NCBI GenBank assembly: GCA_964467455.1
Contig: CAYXQJ010000010.1
Location: 1-64,000 of the forward strand
Direction: 5' to 3'
Length of the DNA stretch: 64,000 nucleotides
Source: OLB6 sp964467455
GTDB lineage: Bacteria; Bacteroidota; Ignavibacteria; Kapaibacteriales; Kapaibacteriaceae
Both the position numbers and the translations under genes were made by a program. The notes below the pieces were generated by a model, which saw nothing but the letters and a program-made list of their open reading frames with translations, made no database searches and was not told the DNA's origin. Position 1 is the first letter of the stretch, and every line of letters begins with the position of its first letter. Of the stretch, positions 24,961-33,893 are shown in pieces.

Positions 24961-27396
24961 ATGGCCCGCAGACAGGTCGATCTCAAGAAGGTCTTTCTTC
25001 CCAGCGATAGCATCGCCTTCATCGTTATCGCGATAGGTCTGTTCATCGCGTTGTTCCTCGACGAGATGGCCGTCCGCCTGATCGGTGTTTGTATCGCCGT
25101 GTTAGGGGGCGTTGCACTGTTCATGATGGTCTCGCCACGCTTGACCGATCTCTCCGTCAGCCGTCCGCCCCGCCCGACGGAGTCACCATCCTTCCGCTCC
25201 GAGACCCGCAAAGACGCTCTCTCCACCAGCCAGGTCTTTGACTCCCAGGCCTACCGCGAAACCTTCGGCGGCGACGAAGGCACCGATGCCCCACCATTCG
25301 ATGAGCGCCAAATAGAACTCTTCCCAATGGCCCTGCAGGAACCCTCTCCGGCACCCTCCCAGGCCGCAGGCCCCTCCCAGGCACCCTCCCAGGCCGCAGG
25401 CCCCTCCCAGGCACCCTCCCAGGCACCCTCCCAGGCCGCAGGCCCCTCCCAGGCACCCTCTCAGGAACCCTCCCCCTCTCTCGGCGACACCGTCTCCTCC
25501 GTCCGCATCATCGGCAAGAAGAAGGCAAGTGCCGCCGCCGAGCCGACATTGCTCATCCGCAATCGTGAGACTCGCGGCATCGCAGAACTGCGCGGCGAAG
25601 TGAAAGAAGTGCAGTTGTCGGAGGATGTGATCATTCGGCCGAAGACAGCCGTAGTTAGTAGCGAGCAGCCAGAAGTTAGTAGCGAGCAGCCAGTAGCTAG
25701 TAGCGAGTCACCAGCAACGAACAACGAGACACCAGCAACGAGCAACGAGCCACCAGCAACGAGCAACGAGCCACCAGCAGCGAACAACGAGCCACCAGCA
25801 ACGAACAACGAGACACCAGCAACGAGCTACGAGCCACCAGCAACGAGCAGCGAGCCATCACAACCGGCGAAGCGCCGGAAGTCGGAGATCTCGCTGTCGG
25901 CATTTATTGCCGATGTTGATGAAGAGATGGAATCGTCCGAAGAGCCGCGCAAGGAGTTCGACTATCTCCTCAATCGCGTGCTGATGGTGATCCGCTCGGC
26001 AACAACGGCACGGACGGCGGCATTCTTCTGGTATAATCGCGACAAGCAGCAGCTGGTCCTGGAAGCGAAGATCACCGACGCGTTAGAGGACTTCACGGAT
26101 CATCGCAAGCTGCCCATCGGACTTGATGTGGTAAGCCAGATCGCAAAAGAAGGACGTCCGCAGATCCTGACCGATATTAGTCCTGCCGCTGAACTCGATC
26201 TGCTGCCGTACTACAAGTACAAGGCCGGCACATCTTCCTTCGTTGGTGTACCGGTGTACTATAAGGGCAATGTGGTCGGCGTTCTTTGCGCTGACGCTAA
26301 GGAAGAAGATGCGTATACGGATGTGACGGTCGGCTTCTTCGGTCACTTCACAAAACTGATCTCCGGCCTGGTGCAGTCGTACACCTCGAAGTTCGACCTG
26401 CAGCAGAGTGCACGACTCCTCGAGGCCTCACAGCAATTCCGTTCTGCGCTCGCCGAAGATGACCTCTCCACAACAAGCATCATCGAATCGCTGTTCGATG
26501 TGATCGTTCGCCAGATGCAGGTGAGCACCGTCGGCGTCTGCATGTTCGATCGTGCCAAGCAGTCGTGGACCATCGCCGAAGGACAGTCCACGATGCCGAC
26601 GTTCGACGATCTGATCGGCGCATCGATCGACATCAACAGCTCGGTCGTCGGCCAGGCGATCCGCAACGGCGAGATGATCTCCGTGCCGGCGTCTTCAGCC
26701 GGCATCCGCTACGCCGCCAACGAGCACGAGCTCACGAGCGGACAGTTCGTCGCCATCCCGCTACGATCGGCACGCCGCACACACGGCGCACTCTTCATTG
26801 AGAACCACGAAGGCACGATCTCGACGCAAGACTTGTTGATCGCAGAGTCGCTTGGAGACCACGCAGGACAAGAGATCGAAAACCTTCGCACCGTCGAGCG
26901 CCTTGAGACCGGCTCCATCATCGATCCCGACACCGGAGTTCTCAACACCGACGGCTTCATCATGCGCGTGCGCGAAGAGTTCGCCCGTGCCACCGATTAT
27001 CAGATGGATCTCTCGGTCTGCCTCATTCGCATCGACCCGGCACGCGCTACAAGCGGCAATGACAACAGCGTGCAGCTGGCCTTGCTGCAGCATGTTCTCG
27101 GGCGCGTGCGTTCGCTCATTCGCGAGTACGATGTGATCGGCCGGTATGACGATGATGTGATCTCTGTCGGCCTTGTTGGCTACGCTTCACAAGAAGCACA
27201 GTTCTGGACCGAGAACCTTCGTCGCGATGTCGCTAGCTCTGCTGTGAACATCGATGGCAAACGACTTGCCGCGACGATCTCTGTTGGTGTTGCTGAAGCA
27301 AGCCCGCGTGAAGCATGGCAAACGGTCTTGGAGAATGCCGCCACCGCACTCGAGATCAGCTCGCGTGCTCAGAACAAGGTCACGTTGTTCAGCTGA
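24961..27396 (+). CDS. Membrane GAF-GAF protein with a degenerate GGDEF domain
   Basis: An 811-residue protein with two N-terminal membrane helices (about 17-56), a 250-residue low-complexity region, two GAF domains (about 330-465 and 480-640) and a C-terminal GGDEF-like domain. Its catalytic loop reads GRYDDDVISV instead of the usual GR-x-GGDEF, so cyclase activity is unlikely; it may bind nucleotide or act in signalling by contact. The linker is made of two repeat arrays: PSQ-type units (126-170) and 30 heptamers encoding a seven-residue ATSNEPP period (231-300). It converges on the EEP nuclease gene, 14 bases away. Confidence 0.8.
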   Translation: MARRQVDLKKVFLPSDSIAFIVIAIGLFIALFLDEMAVRLIGVCIAVLGGVALFMMVSPRLTDLSVSRPPRPTESPSFRSETRKDALSTSQVFDSQAYRETFGGDEGTDAPPFDERQIELFPMALQEPSPAPSQAAGPSQAPSQAAGPSQAPSQAPSQAAGPSQAPSQEPSPSLGDTVSSVRIIGKKKASAAAEPTLLIRNRETRGIAELRGEVKEVQLSEDVIIRPKTAVVSSEQPEVSSEQPVASSESPATNNETPATSNEPPATSNEPPAANNEPPATNNETPATSYEPPATSSEPSQPAKRRKSEISLSAFIADVDEEMESSEEPRKEFDYLLNRVLMVIRSATTARTAAFFWYNRDKQQLVLEAKITDALEDFTDHRKLPIGLDVVSQIAKEGRPQILTDISPAAELDLLPYYKYKAGTSSFVGVPVYYKGNVVGVLCADAKEEDAYTDVTVGFFGHFTKLISGLVQSYTSKFDLQQSARLLEASQQFRSALAEDDLSTTSIIESLFDVIVRQMQVSTVGVCMFDRAKQSWTIAEGQSTMPTFDDLIGASIDINSSVVGQAIRNGEMISVPASSAGIRYAANEHELTSGQFVAIPLRSARRTHGALFIENHEGTISTQDLLIAESLGDHAGQEIENLRTVERLETGSIIDPDTGVLNTDGFIMRVREEFARATDYQMDLSVCLIRIDPARATSGNDNSVQLALLQHVLGRVRSLIREYDVIGRYDDDVISVGLVGYASQEAQFWTENLRRDVASSAVNIDGKRLAATISVGVAEASPREAWQTVLENAATALEISSRAQNKVTLFS
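25337..25472. repeat. 12/18-bp array encoding APSQ/AAGPSQ repeats
   Basis: Alternating 12-bp (GGCACCCTCCCA) and 18-bp units keep the frame and encode Pro/Ser/Gln-rich repeats in the linker of the GAF gene. Confidence 0.9.
25651..25860. repeat. Thirty heptamers (GTAGCGA, AGCAACG, AGCCACC types), family C
   Basis: 210 bp, equal to ten 21-bp blocks of three heptamers, giving a seven-residue period (SSEQPEV, then ATSNEPP). The unit AGCAGCG/AGCAACG is shared with recF and with 7677-7757. Confidence 0.9.
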
Positions 27397-27410
27397 TCGG
27401 CTGTGTTTCG

Positions 27411-28367
27411 TTAGTCGTTGTCGGGCGCGATCACATCGAATTGCGCCACCACCGGACAGTGGTCGCTGACCTTCTCTACCTCTTGCGCATCAAGATAGGC
27501 ACGCACATTTTCGGTGCGTTCCGTGCCGATGTGATATCGGCGCATCACGGATGTAGACACCACAACGTGGTCGATCACATACCACTTCGGATTGCTGCAG
27601 CTTTTGAGCTCCTTCGTTAGGAACGTCAACGTATTCTTCGTTGTCACAGCATCCAACGTCGCCTCACGTTGGCGCAACGGGAAGTCATTCCAATCACCGG
27701 TGATGATCACGTCCTGTTCGCCACCCGCAGCCAGGACCGAGTCCGTCCATGCTTGGATCACCCCTGCCTGACGTGAGCGGAGCATCCTCGACTCTTCACG
27801 CATCTGCTGCGTAGAATCAAACCGCGATGTGCTCTTCAAGTGCACCACCATCTGCAGCCAATCGAACGAGCCCTTCCGACACTTCACGACCAAGCCCGGT
27901 CGCAACCTGTCGCCCATCTCTAGTTGAAGGGGGCGATACTCTCCCACTTTTTCGACCTGTACGCCCTTGCGGTAGATCACGCCCACACGTTGCTGACTGC
28001 CGGCCTCGGTAACGAAGCCGTCATAACCATCAAGGTATCGAAGGATCAACTTCAGCGCACGCTCATTCTCGATCTCTTGAACGCCAAGGACATCAGCGCC
28101 ACTCTTGATGATAATGTCGGCGATCCGCAGATGGTCAGCATCCGTACGCACCACACGATCACCGATGCCATCACCCATCCACTCGATGTTGAACGTGCCG
28201 ATGGTTGCAGTGGTGTCGGGGGATTGTTGGGTGGCGCAGGAACCTAAGAGGAGACCTAAACCTATAAGGCGACCTTGCAGGAGACCTGATAGGAGACCTT
28301 GCAGGAGACCTGATAGGAGACCTTGCAGGGCTATCAGTGGACGATGGACGATGGACGCCGGACGCAT
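27411..28367 (-). CDS. Exported endonuclease/exonuclease/phosphatase-family lipoprotein
   Basis: A 318-residue EEP-fold enzyme (a DNase I-like metal-dependent phosphodiesterase). The family motifs are all present: FNIEW, VQEIEN (metal-binding Glu), VVHLKS, GDWNDFP and SDHCPV (catalytic Asp/His). The substrate could be DNA, RNA or a phosphoester. The N-terminus is odd: residues 1-44 form a lipoprotein signal (lipobox LLGSC) built from two repeat arrays. Family B heptamers encode the charged n-region (RPASIVHRP) and family A dodecamers encode the hydrophobic core (LLQGLLSG repeats). Its ATG overlaps the proline dehydrogenase stop by one base (TAATG). Confidence 0.88.
   Translation of the reverse strand: MRPASIVHRPLIALQGLLSGLLQGLLSGLLQGRLIGLGLLLGSCATQQSPDTTATIGTFNIEWMGDGIGDRVVRTDADHLRIADIIIKSGADVLGVQEIENERALKLILRYLDGYDGFVTEAGSQQRVGVIYRKGVQVEKVGEYRPLQLEMGDRLRPGLVVKCRKGSFDWLQMVVHLKSTSRFDSTQQMREESRMLRSRQAGVIQAWTDSVLAAGGEQDVIITGDWNDFPLRQREATLDAVTTKNTLTFLTKELKSCSNPKWYVIDHVVVSTSVMRRYHIGTERTENVRAYLDAQEVEKVSDHCPVVAQFDVIAPDND
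28242..28330. repeat. Dodecamer/24-mer array GGAGACCTTGCA-GGAGACCTGATA, family A
   Basis: About seven 12-bp units on the plus strand, arranged as 24-bp pairs, coding on the minus strand for the hydrophobic signal-peptide core. The same family occurs at 33218-33360 (12 bp) and 50250-50314 (11 bp). Confidence 0.9.
28338..28365. repeat. Heptamer array (T/C)GGACG(A/C) x4, family B
   Basis: TGGACGA twice, TGGACGC, CGGACGC. It ends at the start codon of the EEP gene and encodes its Arg/His n-region. Same family as 55651-55706 and 15309-15336. Confidence 0.9.
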
Positions 28368-29269
28368 TATCTGCCTGTCAATACTGCTTTGGCAATATAG
28401 GCCGCCACTTGTGGATTCTCTTTCAAGCGTCGTGTGGAGTATCCGTACCAGTCTTCGCCGAATGGAACGTAGATGCGGACGTTGTAGCCGGTCTTGATCA
28501 ACTGGTCGCGTCGGTCTTCGCGCACGCCAAGCAACATCTGGAATTCCGCGTTGGAGGGTGCGATGTTGCGCTCGCGCAGCGCTTGTTCAGCATCACTGAT
28601 CAAGACCTCATCGTGTGTTGCGATGCGGACATCTGCGCCGGCATCCAACATCATGCGCAGAAGCTTCTTGTAATTCGTACGGATCTCTTCCGGATCCTTG
28701 AAGGCGTGACGCTCTTCCTCGACGTAGATGCCTTTGCACAAACGCACACTTGGGGTATACTCAAGCAACGATCGAATGTCGGCTTCTGATCGGCGTAGAT
28801 AGGCCTGGATCACCACACCAACGTTGTCGTATCCATCGGCGCGAAGTCGACGGTAGAAGTCGAGCGTGATGTCGGTGTACGGCGTGTTCTCCATGTCCAT
28901 GCGGACGAACACACCAAGCTCACGGGCGCGGCCTACGACCGTCGTGAGATTTTGATAGGCGAAGTCATGATCGATATCAAGTCCCATCGACGTGAGCTTC
29001 ACGCTCAGGTAGGCCTTGAGATGATGTGCGCCGATCGCATCAACAACGGAACGTGACATCGACGTTTCTTCGACGGCGCGGTCGCGTGACTCGACGAACT
29101 CTCCAAGGACGTCGATGGTCGCACATGCCCCCTTCGACATCAAACGCTGTGTGGTTGAAACGGCATCATCCAGAAATGGCCCAGCGATGTACCGCTGGGC
29201 CACTTTTTTGACAATTGTCTTGGGAATGATCGGCAGCGAAGCAACAACAAGCTTGCTGAACACGCTCAT
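28367..29269 (-). CDS. Proline dehydrogenase (PRODH)
   Basis: A 300-residue FAD-dependent enzyme that oxidises proline to pyrroline-5-carboxylate, the first step of proline breakdown. It is the stand-alone single-domain form. The barrel motifs are clear: VSVKLT-like LSVKLTSMG, DMEN, VVIQAYLRRS, RLCKGIYVEE, IATHDEVL, EFQMLLGVR and the C-terminal RIYVPFGEDWYGYSTRRLKE motif, whose Arg pair binds the substrate carboxylate. GAGGA before the ATG is a good ribosome site. The partner P5C dehydrogenase is not in the window. Confidence 0.95.
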   Translation of the reverse strand: MSVFSKLVVASLPIIPKTIVKKVAQRYIAGPFLDDAVSTTQRLMSKGACATIDVLGEFVESRDRAVEETSMSRSVVDAIGAHHLKAYLSVKLTSMGLDIDHDFAYQNLTTVVGRARELGVFVRMDMENTPYTDITLDFYRRLRADGYDNVGVVIQAYLRRSEADIRSLLEYTPSVRLCKGIYVEEERHAFKDPEEIRTNYKKLLRMMLDAGADVRIATHDEVLISDAEQALRERNIAPSNAEFQMLLGVREDRRDQLIKTGYNVRIYVPFGEDWYGYSTRRLKENPQVAAYIAKAVLTGR

Positions 29270-29279
29270 AGATGTCCTC

Positions 29280-31859
29280 TTAGCGAATGATGGTCAACGG
29301 CGCGTCGGCCATGGTAGCACCACTACGAACAACCAGACGGTAGGAGCCCGAGGCGAATCGATCGACCGGAACACTGATGACTGTTGAACCTTCACCCATA
29401 ACGTCGACATCACTGCGGAGGACGACGGAGGCGCCGGCTTGGTCGATCGCAATGATCTCCAAGCGCGCGGTGGCGTTGTGCTGAATGTTGACGGAGACAT
29501 TGGATGATGCCGGATTTGGCGTCACACCCAGGATCTTCAAGCCACCTGTGGTGACAACATCTTCATCGACCGACACAGGAGCATCACATGCAACGACGTT
29601 CAACACGTCGCGGGTGTCGTATACGATCTCACGATCGGCATTGTCAAGAACACGCAGCTTGATCTTCGAGCCCACCGGCACTTGGCCAAGGCTGGAGTTG
29701 CGGCTGAAGATCTGCCATTGCTCAGCGGGTACCGAAACCTGCTGCACAGCTAGTCTCCACGTTACGCCGCCATCCGCAGAATATTCGATGCGGATGCGGT
29801 CGACAAAGTCGGCAGACCAGTTGAACTGATTGTCTTGGTTGTTGCAGAAGTCTGCACCTTCCGCCGGAAGCAACAGTTCAAAACGCGGAACGCCGATCGC
29901 GAACGGATTGCTTGTGGAGACGATCTGCGAGTTGCTCTGTGCCACAACGCGAATGCGTGCTGTTGAGGTCTCGATGTTCGGCACTGTCCAATCATACGAC
30001 GTTGTTGTAATGTCGGATGCGATCGTTTCATAGCTCGTGCCATCCGGTGCGAACAAGATGGCTACCGGACCAACGGAGGCCTCTTTGTTGAAGCGGACGT
30101 TAAAGGTGCGACCTTGAGCGAGACGCTCGCCCCCTGCAGGAGCGACGATCGCCAGCGGTACCGTGATCTTATGCGAAGCGATGGAGATGTTTTGTACTGC
30201 GACGTTTGAGGCATCCGACAAACGGATCCACAGTTCACTTGCAGCGATGGCCGGGAGCGTCCAGACATACTGGCTATCAACGGCAGGGATCGGGCCGGCA
30301 ATGAAGTTCCAGTTGGCGCCGTCGTCGGTGCTGTAATGGAGGTTGACGTTGTCAACGCGACTCGTGACCCACTTGATCGTGACCTGCTGTCCGCCATCCC
30401 ACTCTTCGGAACCACGCGGTGTGGTGATGCTTACGACCGGATCCGGCGGTGCACCGATGCACGATGAAGCATCAACCCATGTACGCATACGTTCTGCTAC
30501 GCGCGAGCCAAAGGTCAGCGGCGTGGTGCTGCCGTTGACGAGGTGGCAGTAGCTCATGATGGTACCCAAACGCACACGGCGCGGTACTGGCGTGTCATAA
30601 CATGCGTCGGTGTTGTCGCTCTTCAACTGGCAGGTATCAACAGGTGGACTCCAGAAGCAATTGTGCGTGTGCGGAGCACCAACGTTGTGGCCGATCTCGT
30701 GAGCGGCTACGAACACGTCCCACACAAATGCATTGGCACGCGTCGGATCGCCCGGGATTTCTTCGTTGGCGCGCATATCGATCGTGCTGACGCCGTAGGC
30801 ACCGCGGTGATCCTTCACACAGAGTCGCGAGCCGGCTTGACCGCCATAGGCAATGCCGCCAACATAGGTTCCGCCGACCGGCTTCTTCAGAGTGTAGAGG
30901 TGGGCAGCGGCACGATCAACTTGACCATAACCCGAGCTCCAGTCCAAGCTGAATTCTTCGAGAAGCGCGCCCGGGTCGGAGCCGGTATTGAAATAGCCCG
31001 ACGGTGCGTCTTCGGTGTAGATGAGCATGTAGGAGATGTAGAGTCGCGTGTTGAGGTCTTCCTCGTACGCTTGCGACATCGCCGCAACGATCTTTGTGAA
31101 GTGCTGGGCAAGTTGTTCTTCCGTCCAACCATAACGCAGCTTCACGAAGCTGTCAACATCTTCACGAAGGGCAACTGCCAGCTTCAGTTCCTTGAGCGGC
31201 TTTTGTTGCGGCGATTCACCTTTCTCGATCGATGACGGAATGAGCATCGATGTCACTGCCCCCTTTTGATCAACAGGGAGAAGGTCGGCACCACAATTGA
31301 ACGTGCTTAGGTTAAGGGGCTCTACACTTGCCGCTTCATCGGCAACAACGTGCGGAGTGGCGCCATTGACAGCGCGGGCCGAATAGTCGATGCCGATCAC
31401 GGTCCGCTTGCCGTCGGCATGTTGCACGAAACCGACAAGGTTGCCTTCGGAGTAGTGTAGCGTTACAGCCGTCGACGGGTCGCCGTTCACCGTCCCCTTG
31501 TAGGAGCTGATGGGGCGTACACGGAACGGCATCTTGCCGTTCTTGGTGTTGACGAGAAACTGTGTGTTCGCATCAAAGACCGACGGCGTGCGCACGAGTT
31601 GAAGATCAGCTTCACCGTATGGCGGGAGCAGCATGCTCTTGATCGTCAGTTCACGCTCGGTACCATTGAAGATCTGCGAGGCAGCATCATGGTGGAGCAT
31701 GAAGGGCTTGACGAACGACGTTGAGTTCAGTCGTTCGGTCTTGGCCGAGATCGCGCGCGGTGAGAGGAAATTGCTCGCTTGAACGGTCGATCCCCCTGCT
31801 TGAAGCTGGGAAACGCCGATCAGGGCACACAACATGAATGGGGTGAGTGATCTCATCAT
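29280..31859 (-). CDS. Secreted reprolysin-like metalloprotease with a T9SS sorting domain
   Basis: An exported zinc protease of about 859 residues. The start was set at Met 31859 because the signal peptide follows directly (LTPFMLCALIGVSQLQA). A propeptide-like region precedes the M12-type zinc site HEIGHNVGAPHTH (first His near residue 387) and a downstream Met turn (TIMSYC). Ig-like or adhesive beta domains follow, and the last 80 residues (ILGVTPNPASSNVSV onward) form a T9SS type A sorting domain. It is therefore a likely surface-attached or secreted protease. An 11-residue N-terminal extension to 31892 is possible but less likely. Confidence 0.9.
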   Translation of the reverse strand: MMRSLTPFMLCALIGVSQLQAGGSTVQASNFLSPRAISAKTERLNSTSFVKPFMLHHDAASQIFNGTERELTIKSMLLPPYGEADLQLVRTPSVFDANTQFLVNTKNGKMPFRVRPISSYKGTVNGDPSTAVTLHYSEGNLVGFVQHADGKRTVIGIDYSARAVNGATPHVVADEAASVEPLNLSTFNCGADLLPVDQKGAVTSMLIPSSIEKGESPQQKPLKELKLAVALREDVDSFVKLRYGWTEEQLAQHFTKIVAAMSQAYEEDLNTRLYISYMLIYTEDAPSGYFNTGSDPGALLEEFSLDWSSGYGQVDRAAAHLYTLKKPVGGTYVGGIAYGGQAGSRLCVKDHRGAYGVSTIDMRANEEIPGDPTRANAFVWDVFVAAHEIGHNVGAPHTHNCFWSPPVDTCQLKSDNTDACYDTPVPRRVRLGTIMSYCHLVNGSTTPLTFGSRVAERMRTWVDASSCIGAPPDPVVSITTPRGSEEWDGGQQVTIKWVTSRVDNVNLHYSTDDGANWNFIAGPIPAVDSQYVWTLPAIAASELWIRLSDASNVAVQNISIASHKITVPLAIVAPAGGERLAQGRTFNVRFNKEASVGPVAILFAPDGTSYETIASDITTTSYDWTVPNIETSTARIRVVAQSNSQIVSTSNPFAIGVPRFELLLPAEGADFCNNQDNQFNWSADFVDRIRIEYSADGGVTWRLAVQQVSVPAEQWQIFSRNSSLGQVPVGSKIKLRVLDNADREIVYDTRDVLNVVACDAPVSVDEDVVTTGGLKILGVTPNPASSNVSVNIQHNATARLEIIAIDQAGASVVLRSDVDVMGEGSTVISVPVDRFASGSYRLVVRSGATMADAPLTIIR

Positions 31860-31900
31860 CCTTCTACGTCCGGTAATGGTATGAACTGGCAAAATACGGA

Positions 31901-32521
31901 TTAGCGGCCAAGCCGTGCCTGCATCGTAAGAACGATCTCGGTATGGATATCCGAGCGTTCCTGGACCCCGTTGATAATGACGAACCGGTCGGGTTCGTTC
32001 CTCGCGATGGCATGGTAGCCATCTCGCACTCGATCGAAGAATTCGCGGCCGCTGCGCTCCATCCGATCGGGTTCGCCAGCGGCCGGATGAAACTGCATCC
32101 GAAGCTGGGCTTCGTCATAGGGGACGTCGATGAAGAACGTCACAGAAGGCATGACTCCCTGCGTTGCGAGGCTGTTACAGAGAGTCACCTCTCGGAGGTC
32201 GAGACGGCGTCCGTAGCCCTGATAGGCCGTGGTGGAGTCTACATATCGGTCGCACAGGACCACTTCGCCCTTCTCCAGGGCAGGTCGGATCACGGTCTCC
32301 ACCAGCTGCGTGCGTGCGGCCGAGAATAGCAGCAGCTCAGCCGTGGGGGTGATGGACTGTCGGTTGCTGAGCAGGATCTCGCGGATCGATTCGGACAATA
32401 GCGTCGCCCCGGGCTCACGCACGGTGACCACCCGGTGTCCATGGGATTCGAGCCATTCTCGCAACATCATGAGCTGCGTGGACTTACCGCTTCCGTCGAT
32501 ACCTTCGAACGAAATGAACAT
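31901..32521 (-). CDS. tmk: Thymidylate kinase
   Basis: A 206-residue dTMP kinase that makes dTDP for DNA synthesis. The P-loop GIDGSGKS is at residues 7-14; REPG (36-39) and DRYVDSTTAYQG follow, all diagnostic of Tmk. It lies between the metalloprotease gene and the tadA-rsmI fusion, one base after the latter, so it is probably co-transcribed with it. Confidence 0.96.
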   Translation of the reverse strand: MFISFEGIDGSGKSTQLMMLREWLESHGHRVVTVREPGATLLSESIREILLSNRQSITPTAELLLFSAARTQLVETVIRPALEKGEVVLCDRYVDSTTAYQGYGRRLDLREVTLCNSLATQGVMPSVTFFIDVPYDEAQLRMQFHPAAGEPDRMERSGREFFDRVRDGYHAIARNEPDRFVIINGVQERSDIHTEIVLTMQARLGR

Positions 32522-32522
32522 C

Positions 32523-33887
32523 TTACGAAGATCGTGAACCTTCGATAACTACCACACACTCCCCTTTCAGACCGCCGCGCTTTCTGATCTCGGCGCCCAG
32601 CTCGGCGGCCGTCCCACGCAGATACTCTTCGTGCATCTTGGAGATCTCGCGAGCAATGACGACCCGACGGTCCGCCGTCGCGAGCTCGGCGATCTCATCG
32701 ACCAGGGTCTGGATCCGATACGGCGATTCGTACAACACGATGGTCGCCTCCGAGGCCAGCACTCGCGTCAGGAACGTCTGGCGGCCCTTCTTCTGGGGCG
32801 GGAAGCCCGCAAAGTAGATCTCATCCGTAGGTAGTCCCGACGCTGCCGCCGCCGTGATCACGGCCGACGGTCCGGGCAGGGCTTCAACGCGCAGTCCGGC
32901 CTCAACGCAGGCCGCAACGGTGCGATATCCCGGGTCGGAAATGCCCGGCATGCCGGCATCCGACACCAAGGCGATCATCTTTCCATCGGCGATCTGGGCC
33001 ACCACCCAGGCCGCACGCTCTTGCTCGTTATGCTCGTGATTACTCAGCAGCTTCTTGGCCGCGATCCCATAGTGCCGCAGCAGCTGGCCCGTCCGCCGCG
33101 TGTCCTCGCACAACACGGCATCAGCATCGCGCAGCACCTGCAGGGCCCGCTTGGTGATGTCGTCGAGGTTGCCGAGGGGCGTCGCCACTAGTACGAGCTT
33201 CGCTCGCGACCCTACGGGCGACCTTATGAGACCTGAAGGAGACCTTTCAGGGGACCTTTCAGGAGACCTTTCAGGCGACCTTTCAGGGGACCTTTCAGGA
33301 GACCTTGCAGGAGACCTTATGAGACCTGAAGGAGACCTTGCAGGCGACCTTTCAGGTGACTCTTCGAGGGAAGAAAGAGGCGAGGAGGTACTGTCATTCC
33401 GAGCCGAAGGCGAGGAACGAGGCGAGGAAGAGGACGTACGAAAGAAGCTGGTGAGCAGGGCGCCGCACTCCTCTTCAAGGATGCCGGTGCGGATGGTGCA
33501 CTGATGGTTCAGACGGGGGTCGTCGGCGAGTTCGAAGACGGAGCGGAGGGCGCCGGTCTTGGGGTCGGCGGCGCCGTAGACGACGAAGGGGATACGGCTG
33601 AGGATGATGGCGCCGGCGCACATGGCGCAGGGTTCGAGCGTGACGTATAGCGTGCAGTCCTCGAGGAATTTTTCGCCGAGTGTGCGCGTGGCCTCTTCGA
33701 TGGCAACGATCTCGGCGTGACGTGTGGGATTCTTGGTGCGCTGGATCTCGTTGGCGCCACGGCCGACGATCTCGTCGCTGTGCACGATCACACAACCTAC
33801 GGGGACGTCGCCTTCGGAGGCGGCGGCCACGGCGTCGGCGATCGCCTCGCGCATGAAGCGCTCATGTCTGCGTTGTACGTCCGACAT
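32523..33887 (-). CDS. tadA-rsmI: TadA-RsmI fusion: tRNA adenosine deaminase + 16S rRNA C1402 2'-O-methyltransferase
   Basis: A 454-residue two-enzyme protein. Residues 1-150 are a complete TadA (makes inosine at tRNA position 34): HAE at 57-59 with Glu59 as proton shuttle, and the zinc-binding PCAMC at 86-90. Residues 230-454 are a complete RsmI/YraL methyltransferase: LVLVATPLGNLDD, LCEDTR, SDAGMPGISDPG, GPSA and ALYESP-like IVLYESPYR. The linker (151-229) is made of repeats: a family G element (SPSARNDS) and twelve dodecamers encoding SPER/SPAR tetrapeptides. I see no ATG, GTG or TTG start suitable for RsmI alone in the linker, which supports one polypeptide. Neighbours are DUF4835 (6 bases before) and tmk (1 base after). 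Confidence 0.9.
   Translation of the reverse strand: MSDVQRRHERFMREAIADAVAAASEGDVPVGCVIVHSDEIVGRGANEIQRTKNPTRHAEIVAIEEATRTLGEKFLEDCTLYVTLEPCAMCAGAIILSRIPFVVYGAADPKTGALRSVFELADDPRLNHQCTIRTGILEEECGALLTSFFRTSSSSPRSSPSARNDSTSSPLSSLEESPERSPARSPSGLIRSPARSPERSPERSPERSPERSPERSPSGLIRSPVGSRAKLVLVATPLGNLDDITKRALQVLRDADAVLCEDTRRTGQLLRHYGIAAKKLLSNHEHNEQERAAWVVAQIADGKMIALVSDAGMPGISDPGYRTVAACVEAGLRVEALPGPSAVITAAAASGLPTDEIYFAGFPPQKKGRQTFLTRVLASEATIVLYESPYRIQTLVDEIAELATADRRVVIAREISKMHEEYLRGTAAELGAEIRKRGGLKGECVVVIEGSRSS
33218..33360. repeat. Dodecamer array GG(A/G/C)GACCTTTCA, about 12 units, family A
   Basis: A 143-bp array of 12-bp units inside the fused gene. A larger segment (GACCTTATGAGACCTGAAGG) occurs twice within it. 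Read on the minus strand it encodes Ser-Pro-Glu-Arg repeats; the same family at 28242-28330 is read in another frame as Gly-Leu-Leu-Gln. Confidence 0.95.
33393..33417. repeat. Interspersed 23-25-bp element, family G
   Basis: Begins GTCATTCCGAGCCGAAGG. Near-identical copies (either strand) lie at 22297-22319 and 53876-53898. I recall similar sequences as intergenic elements in many bacterial genomes. This copy is in frame inside the TadA-RsmI linker. Confidence 0.75.
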
Positions 33888-33893
33888 CAGCGA

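Noticed and set aside
33200..33430. Assembly artefact joining tadA and rsmI
   Set aside because: Not fully excluded, but the repeats keep one frame across about 240 bases and no separate start codon is visible, so a real fusion is the simpler reading.
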